A stretch of 64,000 nucleotides of DNA from Nematostella vectensis (GCF_932526225.1 NC_064037.1:5228703-5292702); one strand, 5' to 3'. Numbered from the stretch's first letter, positions 1 through 12,304 are shown. The notes: generated by a model not told the origin, from the sequence alone. Translations and numbers: made by a program.

Positions 1-2552
1 ATAAAAACATATTTACTGAATAACATATCACATCCCTTCCTTTTTGCTCTTAATTAATGTATAAAAATGATTCAAACCAACAATCGTCAATGGGCTTTCG
101 CTCGCGTGTCGCTAACAAATCCATATTGCAAGAAACAAAACGGTCTGATAGAATTCTTCAAAATAAATGCCACAACCAACACAAATAATGAAACGGCAAA
201 ACACAAAAATGTAGATTATAAGGTGAGCTTAGAATTGGGTGATTTATTTTGATAATATTCGTGCACGAGAGCTCAACACCGTTTTTATTTACATGAACAA
301 AAATGTAAATGCTACGCCTTGTTGTGGTTGTTCTTTTTAAACAATTCTTAAAAGAGTTCTGCAATAACAATCCCATATCCCCTTGTAAGTTAGCCAGCTA
401 ATGATTTAACTATGGTTAATTCCGGCCGTTTTATTAGTTAATCATCCTAGCATATTGATACATCAATCACAGTTTCAGTAATTATTTTAATATAGTATAG
501 TATTTTATCGAGCGCTAACTAATATCAAGGAGGATGAAGTTCTTTATTCACCCGAATGACATAAATAAAAGGCCCACATAAAAAAAAAATCAAAGGGCTC
601 TGTGAGCCAACTCGTGAATGCAAATTTGTTTTTCCAGTTATTTTCTTGTATGCATAAAAGATATACAGGGTGAATTTTGAACAAAGATGAACACATCCAA
701 GATGCTGAGAGCAAAGTAAAGCGACACAGAAAGCTCTGCGCACGAGGGTACTATACCACCGAGGCATTGCCGAAGTAGCCCCTGAGTAAAATTAGGTTTT
801 ATCCAAATTGGTATCTCACCGTTCGAACTGCTTTTGCTAGCATCTCAAATTTCGCCCTATTTTTTCCGGAAGCTACAGCTACAGTCATACAATGTATTTT
901 AATATTTTAATGTATTTTAATATTTTAATGTATTTTAATATTTTAATGTATTTTAATATTTTAATGTATTTTAATATTTTAATGTATTTTAATATTTTAA
1001 TGTATTTTAATATTTTAATGTATTTTAAGCATGTCAACATTCTGGAAAGGCGCAAAATCGTTAGTCGATGAATAAGCGTGTTTGAACGAGTTTTGTTTGA
1101 TATTTAGTACTTAACTTAGTACTTAACTCTTTTAGCACGAAATCGCTCTTTCAGCACCAATTCAAACAAATAACGCGAAAACCCAGAGACGCGAATCTTC
1201 AAGTACTAAAACGAGGAGAATTAAAAGCTTTGCTAGCATTTTACTTGTTTTGTTTGCAAACTAACAAGAAGAAGATCGATTGACGTCAGTGACGGAGGCG
1301 CAAGAGCACGCTCAACCCACATCGAAGACTTTTCTGAAAAAACTAGCTTATATATACTTTACGGCTATAACATGTGATGACCGTAGCGGTCACAAGTCGA
1401 TGACAAGGTTCTTCATAGTACTAAGCTTTTAACCGGAAGCTGGCCACCGGAAGTAGCGATACGGAAGTATGCCCACGACCTCCGGGAAGCACGAAAAACT
1501 AAAAGCAATCAAAAAAATCGGATCAAGCCAGGAAAAAAACCCAAGACATTCTTTCTTCTAAGCTGACTCGTTCCCAGTCGTAACGCAAGTTTTTTGGAAG
1601 GAAGATTTCGAAGGCGCGTAAAGGCTAAAGGGAAGGGAGCAAGTAACGTCTTTCCTTTCTCTTTCCTCTTCCCTTGAGGCTTTGCGACGTCTCCGAAAAC
1701 CATGTGAGACGACTGGGGACGAGTCAGTCTTCTAAGTATCGTATAAAAATTAGGACATTTCATCTGTCTGACTTTCGTGACTTTTGTGCCGTAAACGCAC
1801 AACAATTATGAAAATGGCTTCGGAATAACGATACTTTCTTAACTGATAATATACATGAAAAAAAATTATCAATTCTGATTGGCTAAGAGCAGTGCAATTT
1901 ATAGGAAATACAGTGCAAAAAAATAGGAAATACAGTGCAAAAAATAGGAAATTCAGTGCAGAAAAAAGGAAACACTTTTTCGTGGGGAAAGGAACACCCC
2001 TCCACCCCACTTATCCTACGCTATCTTGTTAACCGAATCCTACCTTTGAAGCTCTGAATATGTCTGAATATGTTGCGATTACGTCCAGGATTTAATCAAC
2101 CTGAGCGCCATATTTTCTCAAGTAAAATCACAGGCAGCCCAAGGCTACTGTTAGTGGTTTTAAAGGAATGTATGGGGGAATTCATATGTTAGCGAAAAAA
2201 ATACTTTATCGTGAAAAATGAAACTTTAGACCATGTAATATTTTGTTTGAGTCTTCTATATTTCAATTTTGCCGATAGAATTTCAGTAGAGCGAGATTGA
2301 AACCCGGCACGAATTGTGTTTCTTACTCTGTATGAAAATAGGAAAGGCTGGGGACTCCATCGGCTAACGGCCACCACACAACTACTTCGAGGCCCGATAA
2401 AACTCGCAAAAATAGACGAGACACCAATCCAGCGTCAAAACACTTTGAAAACATACTTTAGTTTTCAATAGAACCGAGTCACATGTCACCTATTTGCGAA
2501 TTTCACTTATATTTTTTCCACTTTTTCCCGCTGACTGTCGAATTCACCATCT
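1..2552. other. Gene-poor left edge
   Basis: No open frame here has a signal peptide, a known domain or a credible exon/intron structure; the frames present are under 100 codons and low in complexity. The stretch is AT-rich, carries an 18-bp satellite (own entry) and has a consensus CRE octamer TGACGTCA at 1281-1288 with no recognised gene next to it. It may be intergenic or part of a large intron of a gene to the left. Confidence 0.5.
892..1027. repeat. 18-bp AT-rich tandem repeat
   Basis: About 7.5 head-to-tail copies of an 18-bp unit, TGTATTTTAATATTTTAA. The unit is itself a near-duplication of a 9-mer. Copies are essentially identical, which points to recent expansion or active homogenisation. 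Confidence 0.95.
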
Positions 2553-2586
2553 GTGCAAACAGAGCGTGTGCACTTTCTAACCGAGG

Positions 2587-2763
2587 GCTCTAGGAACGAG
2601 GCGCTGCTCGGAAATTCAAACTTCGAGCAGTCGTCGGCACGACAACGGCCGCGCCGAGTGAGTGTCTACTGTCGCGCCACCAGCGTTGCAGGGAAAACAG
2701 CCCGACTAGGCGCGACGAAAGACTCCTCGAAGTTTGAATTTCCAAGCAGTGCCTCGTTCCTAG
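2587..2763. repeat. Inverted repeat with about 40-bp arms beside the minisatellite
   Basis: The left arm at about 2589-2629 and the right arm at about 2724-2763 are reverse complements apart from a few mismatches. The shared core reads AACGAGGC then GAAATTCAAACTTCGAG. They enclose about 95 bp of GC-rich spacer, and the right arm ends only a few bases before the 36-bp minisatellite starts. This could be a palindromic MITE whose edge seeded the array. No target-site duplication can be assigned. Confidence 0.8.
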
Positions 2764-2769
2764 TGCCTC

Positions 2770-5090
2770 AAAGCGAGTCTGATGAAATCCCGCAATCCCT
2801 TGTCGCGTGCGAGTCTGATGGAATCCCGTCATCTCTTGTCGCGTTCGAGTCCGATGGAATCCCGTCATCCTTTGTCACGCGCGAGTCTGATGGCATCCCG
2901 TCATCCCTTGTCGCGTGCGAGTCTGATGGAATCCCGTCATCCCTTGTCACGCGCGAGTCTGATGGCATCCCGTCATCCCTTGTCGCGTGCGAGTCTGATG
3001 GAATCCCGTCATCCCTTGTCACGCGCGAGTTCGATGGCCTCTCGTCATCCCTTTTCGCGTGCGAGTCCGATGGCATTCCGTCATCCTTTGTCACGTGCGA
3101 GTCTGATAGAATCCCGTCATCCTTTGTCGCGTTCGAGTCTGATGGAATCCCGTCATCCCTTGTCGCGTGCGAGTCTGATGGAATCCCGTCATCCCTTGTC
3201 ACGTGCGGGTCTGACGAATCCCGTCATCCCTTGTCAAACGCGAGTCCGATGGCATCCCGTCATCCCTTGTCACGTGCGAGTCTGATGGAATCCCGTCATC
3301 CCTTGTCGCGTGCGAGTCTGATGGAATCCCGTCATCCCTTGTCACGTGCGAGTCTGATGGAATCCCGTCATCTCTTGTCGCGTGCGAGTCTGATGGAATC
3401 CCGTCATCCTTTGTCACGTGCGAGTCTGATGGAATCCTGTCATCCCTTGTCGCGTGCGAGTCTGATGGAATCCCGTCATCCCTTGTCGCGTGCGAGTTCG
3501 ATGGCATCCCGTCATCCCTTGTCGCGTGCGAGTTCGATGGCATCCCGTCATCCCTTGTCGCGTGCGGGTCCGATGACATCCCGTCATCTCTTGTCGCGTG
3601 CGAGTCTGATGGAATCCCGTCATCCCTTGTCACGTGCGAGTCTGATGGAATCCCGTCATCCCTTGTCACACGCGATTCCGATGGCATTACGTTATCCCTT
3701 GTCACGCGCGAATCCGATGGCACCCCGTCATCCCTTGTCACGCGCGAGTCCGATGGAATCCCGTCATCCCCTGTCACGCGCGAGTTCAATCGCATCCCGT
3801 CATCCCTTCTCGCGTGTGAGTTCGATGGCATCCCGTCATCCCTTGTCGCGTGCGAGTTCTATGGCATCCCGTCATCCCTTGTCGCGTGCGAGTCTGATGG
3901 GATCCCGTCATCCCTTTTCAAGCGCAAGCCTGACGGCATTCCGTCATCCTTTGTCACGTGCGAGTCTGATGGAATCCCGTCATCCCTTGTTGCGTGCGAG
4001 CCTGATGGAATCCCGTCATCCCTTGTCACGAGCGAGTCCGATTGCATCCCATCATCTCTTGTCGCGTGCGAGTCTGATGGAATCCCGTCATCCTTGTCAA
4101 GCGCGAGTTTGATGGCATTCGGTCATCCCTTGTCGCCTGCGAGTTCAATGGCATCCCGTCATCCCTTGTCGCCTGCGAGTTCGATGGCATCCCGTCATCC
4201 CTTGTCGCGTGCGAGTTCGATGGCATCCGGTCATCTCTTGTCGCGTGCGAGTCTGACGAATCCCGTCATCCCTTGTCAAGCGCGAGTCCGATGGCATCCC
4301 GTCATCTCTTGTCGCGTGCGAGTCTGACGAATCCCGTCATCCCTTGTCACGTGCGAGTCTGATGAAATCTCGTCATCCCTTGTCACGTGCGAGTCCGATG
4401 ACATTCTGTCATCTCTTGTCGCGTGCGAGTTCAATCGCATCCCGTCATCCCTTGTCACGTGCGAGTCTGATGGAATCCCGTCATCCCTTGTCGCGTGCGA
4501 GTCTGATGGAATCCCGTCATCCCTTGTCGCGTGCGACTCTGATGGCATCCCGTCATCTCTTGTCACGCGCGAGTTCGATGGAATCCCGTCATCCTTTGTC
4601 GCGTGCGAGTTCGATGGCATCTCGTCATCTCTTGTCTCGTGCGAGTTCGATGGCATCCCGTCATCCCTTGTCACGTGGAGTCTGATGGAATCCCGTCATC
4701 CCTTGTCGCGTGCGAGTCTTATGGCATCCCGTCATCCCTTGTCGCGTGCGAGTTCGATGGCCTCCCGTCACCCCTTGTCGCGTGCGAGTTCGATGACATC
4801 CCGTCATCCCTTGTCGCGTGCGAGTTCGATGGCATCCCGTCATCCCTTGTCGCGTGCGAGTCTGATGGCATCCCGTCATCCCTTGTCGCGTGCGAGTTCG
4901 ATGGCATCCCGTCATCCCTTGTCTCGTGCGAGTACGATGGCATCCCGTCATCCCTTGTCACGTGGAGTCTGATGGAATCCCGTCATCCCTTGTCGCGTGC
5001 AAGTCTGATGGCATCCCGTCATCCCTTGTCTCGTGCGAGTACGATGGCATTCCGTCACCTCATACTGCAAGTCGGGATGGCACCCGGTCG
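2770..5090. repeat. 36-bp minisatellite, about 63 units
   Basis: This is 2.3 kb of tandem 36-bp units; a core stretch is GTCTGATGGAATCCCGTCAT. Variants mostly alternate GTCGCG/GTCACG and TCTGATGGAAT/TTCGATGGCAT. Because 36 is a multiple of three and the unit lacks stop codons in several frames, long open frames appear on both strands; the longest is 519 codons at 2553-4112 on the plus strand. They translate to monotonous 12-residue repeats in more than one frame and strand, with no upstream domain, so I treat them as a by-product. Many units contain the sequence CGTCATCCC on one strand only, so the array is strand-asymmetric. Confidence 0.97.
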
Positions 5091-5109
5091 CCACTGTTGT
5101 CTATGAGCC

Positions 5110-7068
5110 TGATGGCAATCCAGCCGTTTCCTGTATACACATATTAGCCAAATTGTGCACCTCGAGAAGCTAAAATTTTCCCGCAATAAGGCTTAAATTT
5201 TGGTTTAACAGAAAAATAAAGCTACTTTGCCGTTTATTACGATTTTCAATGTAAATTGTTCAATATAATTTATCTTGAATGGCTGCCATCTTGGATTGGC
5301 GGCCATCTTTGATTTTATAATTTCCATGACTGATCAAAGGATTCTTTGTACGGATTTACATGAAACTATACAAATACTTCATAGTCAATCTAGAAAGTAT
5401 AACTGAGAAGAAAATTAGATAAAAAAAACTAATTCTTAGCTTACTTTATGGATATCCGCTTAAATACTTGACATGCCAAAAAAAAACTGGAAGTGGCGTT
5501 CTAGTAAAAGCTGCCAAGTGTCTGCCAGTCGAACGTTTTGCATAGTTTCAGATATATATTTATGTATTTAGTGTATCTTTTGGTGATTATCATTATAACG
5601 CACTATATCTGTGCGCTCTGTAAGTACCAGGAAAGGGCGTATCCAATGTATGGATAATGGAATACACGTATCTCTTAATCAGGCTGCGAGGTAATTATAC
5701 CAGTATCATTTATTAAATGTACATTTCTATTGTTTAAGCAATAATAAATTATACCTCTATAAAACTGTAAGGATATTAAACTGGGCGTGGAGTCCTATCA
5801 CAAATTACTTGTGATGCCAATATCTATCACCTTGCCAAATTTCATGCTTGTACTAAAAAATGAACAATTCTGCACCATTTCCCTGTGCTAGAAGCGCGGT
5901 TACAAAGCGCGTCGTTTGAGAAGAAGAGCTTGTCGGGGGAGTAGGAGTTTAGGTAGAAATACGTGCTTTTTTTTTTATTCAACACTGGAAAGACATTTAG
6001 ATACATCGTTTTGGGGTAAAATTATCCTATGGCCCGTGGACTATTTGTTTTCGCATAAAGTTATAATTGTACAATATTGTAAAACAAGTAACAATATATT
6101 CGTTTTTATAAAAAGGTTCAAGTTATGCCCGGGCAAAAATACATAGCAAATTACCCGTGTGGATAGCGCCAGCATAACTGGCGAGACGGTGACCCAGCAT
6201 CACTGGCGAGACGGTGACCAAGTAAAGCCGGTGCCGTTTAGCACCATGTTAGGTGGCGTTCGGTCCAGCGATACTTTGCTGAGGAAGACTAAGGTATTCT
6301 TTTGGCTTGGCTAGCGAAGATTTCAGGGGTGGCCCACTACATGTCCACTTTAGTTCTGTTGTGTTTTCAGGTCAATATATCATGCCGCTGTTCATCGACC
6401 CTGAAGTCCAGTTGGATAAAACCAGAAATTATTGTTAATATTGCCGAAAAGCGTGCGAAAATCGCTATACATGGACGGGATTGATGAATACGCTTACTCT
6501 GGCACAAGTCGTTTACAGATTTCTTTGAAATTTTAATATTTTTATTCACTTTCTTTTAATCTTTTTGTTTTTATCACTTTGCATGTTTTCTCGCCATTAT
6601 ATCCTGTGCTCTACAGCCCTAGAAAATTCGTTTGAAAAAGCCATAAATATTTTGTATAAGTACCGAACGGGGCTTACAATTCAATAGCGAGTAGACCTCT
6701 ATTGAACAATCAGTGAGCTTACACAACAAGCAAGCATATGATAGCACTGGTTCGAATCTACATTGATACTGTGGAAAAAAGATTAAAAAACGGTAATGGG
6801 GAGAGCAACGATTCTTCGTTTACTCAATACATTCTATTGTTCTACACGCTCGACTTGTGTACCTACACAACCACGTGACAGGGCCTTTAAAGTTTGCCTG
6901 GTTTTGTAAGCATTCCCCTGTATCATCTATGTCTCATGTTAACGTGAGGTTTCGTGTTTTCGTAGTCTAATGATATTTCGACGAACTCCTTAAAACTAAA
7001 ATAAGTTTGCTCTTTAAGCATTATTTCTTGACTTTATTTTCGTAGATGTTACTACAATGTTAGAGCAA
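5110..7068. other. Intergenic stretch, no gene seen
   Basis: No supported exon. The DNA is AT-rich, with a short imperfect direct repeat at about 6177-6225 built on the phrase GGCGAGACGGTGACC. The open frames here (for example 5916-6146) lack any recognisable feature. Confidence 0.5.
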
Positions 7069-7229
7069 GCCTGCCATGTAGGCGTTTACCCGCTGTTTCT
7101 ATAGCGACAAACCAGCCTCCAGCGATTCGTTGCCGCCATCTTGGATTTCGAGCAGAAATGATGGCGGCCACGAATCGCTGGAGGCTGGTATTTCGGTATA
7201 AAAACACCGGGTAAACACCTGCAGGCTGT
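7069..7229. mobile_element. Palindromic MITE (hairpin, about 58-bp arms)
   Basis: The left arm at about 7077-7136 and the right arm at about 7164-7223 are inverted copies at roughly 85 percent identity around a spacer of about 25 bp. The shared arm core reads CCAGCCTCCAGCGATTCGT, and the outer ends read TGTAGGCGTTTACCCG and, inverted, TGCAGGTGTTTACCCG. The element has no coding capacity, consistent with a non-autonomous foldback DNA transposon. No clear target-site duplication was found. Confidence 0.85.
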
Positions 7230-7695
7230 ATTAGCGCGTCTAAAAATGATGCTCACTTGCTCAAAAAAGGCCAGTGCCAAGGACTATTGCTTTCCCGTTT
7301 GCACCGTTTCGTGTGCCCTGCTGGGTAAATATGTATTGTTAAAAAATCAAAAACTCACAATGATAATAAAATACCCTTTGTAATTCATACAATAAATACA
7401 TGTTTTATTTGTTAAACATAAATAAGACACATAATAAAGACACACAATATCTATTGATCACATACAGGCACTACAAAATACTCGAGGTTACCCCCCGATA
7501 AAGCCACATAGCCCCCCCCTCCCCTGAACACTTGCCGTACCCTTTAACACAAGCCACTCCCTGTTTGTAAACGTCACCTTTCGTATAAGACATCGCTGCC
7601 AAACTAGCACGCCTTCATCTTGACTCGTGCGTCGCGTAACTAACTGCTCTTCCCGCAAGCTAGTGTTATCAGCTTGTCTCAGATTCCTCACTACT

Positions 7696-8657
7696 ATGAA
7701 GGTTCTTCTACTTATCGCGTTAGTGGTACTTGGCGCATGCGCGAAGAAGCACGACAGGGAGAGACGCTTCCTTGTGGATGTAAGTCACGTGTTTAAGAAC
7801 CGATAACTTAAGCCGGCATTCCAGTATCGAAGGCAAATCACGCAAAGATAAGGAAAGTTCCGATCCTCCCTTCTTCGCTCGTCTAACGACACCGCATTCT
7901 TTGCTAGTGAAAATATATAAGTTAAACATTTTATTGGAACAAAAAAAAATAGGAACAAAACTTATTTCGAGTTACCAGGAGTTTTTCGAGCTATGGAGGG
8001 TGGAAAAACGTAGGAATTTAATTGGGACAGAAATCCAGTTGAACCTATACCACAAGCAATGGACCCCATCTTGAGATCCTACCGGGATTTACTATGTTTA
8101 TCTTGTTTTACAGACGTGTAGTACGGATGCCGACTGCGGTAAAAACAGATGCTGCATCAAATACCTCCACCTTTGTGCACCAAAGCGAGGCATTGACCAA
8201 TCCTGTAACTTCTCGGTATGAGAGGGGATGGTCTTATGAACACACACAAAATAGCGCAGTTATAGCACAGTAACGGGCCAGCCTGTAATGTCTTATGAAC
8301 ACACACAAAATAGCGCAGTTATAGTACAGTAACGGGCCAGCCTGTAATGTCTTATGAACACACACAAAATAGCGCAGTTATAGCACAGTAACGGGCGTAG
8401 ACCCCTTCCAGAGCCTTCAAAATAGGGCCCCTCCCCTCTAAGCAGATAAAAAAAGCAGCACATTTTTAGAACGCGATTTCGAATGTGCATGACTGGCCTT
8501 TTTTGTTCCCCATCCTGCTACGCTTCTGTTGTTCGATCTTTTTGCTTCATTCTTTTAGAATTACCACGGCTGTGGATGCCAAGACGGCCTGTTCTGTCAG
8601 GTGGCCAAGTGTTTCGGCACCTACAAGTACTACCGCTGCCTACCTGCTGTTGCCTAA
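7696..8657 (+). CDS. Secreted cysteine-rich prokineticin/colipase-like peptide 1
   Basis: Three exons, 7696-7779, 8114-8215 and 8559-8657, all joined in phase 0 with GT-AG introns, give 94 aa. Exon 1 encodes a hydrophobic signal peptide (MKVLLLIALVVLGACA) and a short basic stretch ending RERR, a likely processing site. Exon 2 carries six cysteines with CSTDADCG and CC; exon 3 carries HGCGCQDGLFC and a C-terminal Cys. This spacing resembles the colipase/prokineticin/Dickkopf-C disulfide fold. There are 11 cysteines, one more than the paralogue at 11028, because of an extra Cys in VAKC; it could be free or form a dimer. A TATAAG lies at 7584-7589 and an AATAAA follows the stop near 8747. The function is unknown: digestive cofactor, signalling ligand or venom peptide are all possible. 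Confidence 0.88.
8231..8398. repeat. 59-bp tandem triplication in intron 2
   Basis: There are almost three copies of a 59-bp unit, starting at 8231, 8290 and 8349, each opening GTCTTATGAACACACACAAA. The copies differ at about one base. The array starts 15 bp after the exon 2 donor of the cysteine-rich gene, so it affects intron length only. Confidence 0.95.
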
Positions 8658-9310
8658 GCTGCAAGGCGTGGAATGAGCGAGAACAACCATAACAACAACA
8701 ATGAGAACTGTTGAAACCAAAGACACTGTAATACCAAAAAAGAAGAAATAAAATTACCGTGTAATAAAATTATCGTGCATAATCCACGCCAGTATCTAGT
8801 GTTAGAGGTCTCCCGTGGGGGTTTGGGAGAAAGGTTACGAACGGTTCCTCCCGAGTTGCCCGCGCTATATGGTCAGCGCTATTATGCTTGAACAGCATAT
8901 TTGGCCATGCTGGCATTGCATAATTCACTCATTCTCCTTCCCAGAGTCTTTTACCGCTGCTACAAAGTTACTTGGGCTCTTGAATTGCCATCAACAGGTA
9001 CATCCGAAAGGTTTAGAGTAAAGAGGTAATAAAAACTCTTTCCCTTGACATATCTGCTTCCCATTTCCACACGCAACAACAGCAAAACCTTTTCCCCACA
9101 GAACGCCCATTCCTTCTTCCACCAGTGATTCTTCGGTCGGATTTGGTAAACGAACTATACAAATTTTTTTAGGTGATTATTTCGAGACCTTTTCACATAG
9201 TTTTTTTTATTTAAGTATCGAATCAGTTGAATGAAGCAATAAAAAGGTTGTGGTAAGGGCTCTTAAAACTGCACACGAAAGTCACGTGTATGATTTAAAT
9301 GTGATAGTTA

Positions 9311-10252
9311 GGGAAGGGTCATTATTTATCGTGGGCGGGGAGGGGGGGGGGAAGTCTGCAAAGTTTAATTTTTTTCAGGTCAAAAATTCCGACCCTCCCC
9401 CAAAAAGGCGACCAAAATTTAAGGCCCTCCCCCAGTACAAAAACAATGTAAATTCATTAACTTCATCCATGGAATTTTTTTAATTCAGGTACAGAATATT
9501 GAGAAAACAGGACATGCTTAGAAGAGACCCCCTAAAATATCGGGTTTATTTTATTAAAATTATAGTCTAGCCGTGGGATTCTCTTTACGTACGACAGTTT
9601 CTACCAGGAGAACCAAAAGATTTATGATTGTATAAGCACTTTTGCTACGGTGCCGTGATGTACTAAAAACTGGGCACTTTGTCAAGAAAAAAAATGCTTT
9701 CGTTTATGTTAACCGGGAGATGGCCTGAATGTTGCTGTTTTCAGCATTTGTCCTTATTGCGCTGAGCACTATTTCGGGGTTCGGAACACTATTTCACGGA
9801 AAGGAAGTGAAAAAGCTATTCAGGTTTAGTATATTACCTCCGAGGGAGAATATTGAGGGACATGCTGAAAGGAGACCCCCGCGCGCCGAATCGTTATGTG
9901 TGTGAGGGGGGGGGGGGGGGGGGGGTAGGCCCATGCAATGGTTGAAAAGTTAGTGGGGAAGTGACATTAATGGAAATTCGAAAACCGAAACTTCAAAAGA
10001 TAAAAAAAATAGAAGCGCCAGTCAAACGGAGTCATGAGAGTAAAGTCAGAGGCCCATCATATTTATTTATTTAATTTTTAGGGGGTCCCCAGAAAATTTT
10101 GAAATTCCCGACTATTAGGAGGCTCGGAAATTGATCAGAACACCTTTCTAAAATAATGCCCTCCCTAAACCCTGTTTAAAAATTGAGGCCCTCCCCCGAA
10201 TCGGCTCTCAAAAAATTGCAGCCTTCTCCCCCGTTAAATAATGACCCTTCCC
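9311..10252. mobile_element. TIR element of about 940 bp with G/C-rich tracts
   Basis: The ends are inverted repeats: GGGAAGGGTCATTATTT at 9311 and its reverse complement ending at about 10252. The interior holds many variants of the phrase GGCCCTCCCCC and a long poly-G run at about 9906-9925, but no transposase frame. It is probably a non-autonomous DNA transposon lying between the two cysteine-rich genes. Confidence 0.7.
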
Positions 10253-10746
10253 TTATCTCAGTTGCTGTGTTGTCGTGATGATAAATTTTCATATATTTTC
10301 AAAATCTTCATGCTCGAAAATGGGCAAGGACACCAGACTACTAATTTATCTTTTCGTGATTATTACTGAGACTCATCCTTAGCCAAGGTCTGTTTGCAAG
10401 GTCTGAATAAACACCGAATCCCAAAAAAACCAATAGAGGCTATGCACCTATTGACGAAACGCATTCAATTTAGCACCACAAGCAGACAGATTACACAAAC
10501 ACCTAACACAGTCATTCAATAGTTCAATCCTCTTAGTTTGCCAAGCTGACTCAAGGGGTAGACAAAAGACATGGGGCTCTAAACAATAGCACCAATAGAA
10601 AATCGTAGTTTGCTAGCTGAGCAAAGAGAGCGAGAGAGATTCCAGCTGATAACGATAAATGAATTATAGCCATGTCATTTTTACTTTAAAAAATCAAAGG
10701 CAAAGATAAAAGAAAAAGAAAAACAGAAAAAATTAAATAAACCGCC

Positions 10747-10786
10747 GTTACACACACACACACACATATACATATATATATATATA
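10747..10786. repeat. CA/TA microsatellite
   Basis: A run of (AC)n passes directly into (AT)n. It lies about 240 bp upstream of the second cysteine-rich gene. Confidence 0.9.
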
Positions 10787-10968
10787 GTATCCCCGTAATT
10801 ATAGTAATACAGGCAGGGGAATTAGGGAGTTTCTGCTTGCAATACTAGTTATGTTTTGCATTGATTCTATTCATCGTTAGGGAGTAGATAAAGACCAGGG
10901 AACCCCTCCTTCTTGTTAAGCAAACAACCGCGTCACCCTGTGAGTAGCAAAGTAAACACAGTGCTTCG

Positions 10969-10975
10969 TATATAA
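10969..10975 (+). promoter_or_regulatory. TATA box of cysteine-rich gene 2
   Basis: TATATAA lies 52 bp upstream of the ATG at 11028, a spacing that fits a TATA promoter with a very short 5' UTR. This is inferred from position and sequence only. Confidence 0.55.
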
Positions 10976-11027
10976 CTGGCGCGTTTTAAGAGACCACTCC
11001 ACTGAAGACTTTGTTCGCTCCGTCACC

Positions 11028-11977
11028 ATGAAGTCCGCCATCTTGTTTCTCATGTTAACGCTTGTATTCGCTGCCGAGGCGGAAAGGCACAAGAGATGGC
11101 TTTGGAAGGTAAGAAAGTCCCACAACACTGATGAGTATGTTGAACTTTAAAAGCACTTCTATTGATATAAAGAGATATTGAATCGGAGAAGATTTCAGGG
11201 TTTGTCATGGAGGTTTTAGAAAATCTAGATTTTGCTTCTTGCGAGAAAGTTTTTTTTTTATTTCTTTTCCAGGCATTTGAGACGGTTAAATGCTTGTGTT
11301 TGGGCAAAAAAATGTGTAGAATCAAAAAGCCCAAACTGTCGTGATCTCGTACCAATCTATCTAATCCAATCTATTAAATTCCAAACTAGTTTCAATGAAA
11401 ATACAAATATTTTATAGGCATACCACGGGTAAAGACGGTTCACTACTGATAGTTCATGATTACTTCGGTTATAATTCCAACAATTTAAGAGCTAAAATCA
11501 CAGCGTGCGTGTCCCAAACTTGTCTCTTTTTTAGACATGCAGTACGGACGTTGACTGTGGTGTGGACCGCTGCTGCATTTCTGTACTGAAAATCTGCGCT
11601 CCCAAGAGAGAAGAGGGGGAATCCTGCAATTTCTCGGTAAGTGATAAGCCACTCCGAAAAAAAACTACATCTATATCATCATCTTCATCAATCTCGACGC
11701 CGTATTCGCCATTCTTACATTGCGCGGGGGGACTGGGTCGAATTGATAAGCGGACAGCCATGCCTAGAATGTTCCAAGAATGCTGTTTGCTTATCAACTC
11801 AATCCAATTCCCCGCGATACGAAAGAATGGCGAATCACGCCGTATCGCATGACTCTCTCGTTTCAGCACCTTCATGGCTGTGACTGCAAAGATGGCCTGA
11901 CTTGTCAGCCGTACGGGAGCCTCATCACCCTCTACAAGTGCATGCCGGAGCCTGGCTCAGGAGGAGGCGCTCTTTAA
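11028..11977 (+). CDS. Secreted cysteine-rich prokineticin/colipase-like peptide 2
   Basis: Three exons, 11028-11108, 11535-11636 and 11867-11977, all phase 0, give 97 aa. The architecture matches the gene at 7696: exon 1 is a signal peptide (MKSAILFLMLTLVFAAEA) plus a basic RHKRW segment; exon 2 is again exactly 102 bp and holds CSTDVDCG, CC and two further Cys; exon 3 holds HGCDCKDGLTC and a final Cys, followed by a Gly-rich tail. There are ten cysteines, the number and order seen in prokineticins. Identical intron positions and phases show that the pair arose by tandem duplication. AATAAA signals follow near 12064. The product is probably secreted; the receptor or target is unknown and venom use cannot be judged from sequence. 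Confidence 0.9.
11693..11850. mobile_element. Palindromic MITE in intron 2 of cysteine-rich gene 2
   Basis: Arms of about 55 bp (about 11695-11757 and 11779-11848) are inverted copies that share TTCGCCATTCTT and AATTGATAAGC or near versions. The central spacer is about 20 bp. It is non-coding and fills most of the 230-bp intron between exons 2 and 3. The paralogous gene lacks it, so it inserted after the duplication. Confidence 0.82.
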
Positions 11978-12304
11978 ACGCTAACAAATATAACCATGTC
12001 ACCTTGCAGTGTTGTCCTGGTTGATGTGTTGTGGGGATGGAAAAAAGGGCGCTCTTTAAACGCTAATAAATACATCTAAGTCACTTAGCATTGTTGTCTT
12101 GGTTGATGAGTTGTTGTAGGTTGAGCGACTATAATGCCTATATGCCTAATGAAAGAGCGAAGGGAAAAAGGGATGAGAAGAGACGCCAAATGTTAAAAGG
12201 TAGAAGCGCTTTCCATTGTCCCTAGCCACGGGCGCGCACGGAATATTCTTTATCACTGCCTTACCCTTATCCCTAACAAAGCCCTTGGTTTGTACCACGT
12301 CTAT

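Noticed and set aside
2553-4112. 519-codon plus-strand frame and overlapping long frames on both strands
   Set aside because: They are products of a 36-bp minisatellite whose unit length is a multiple of three; the same DNA is open in other frames and on the other strand, and no non-repetitive domain is attached.
2770-5090. CRISPR-like array
   Set aside because: The units are contiguous with no unique spacers, and the host is a eukaryote.
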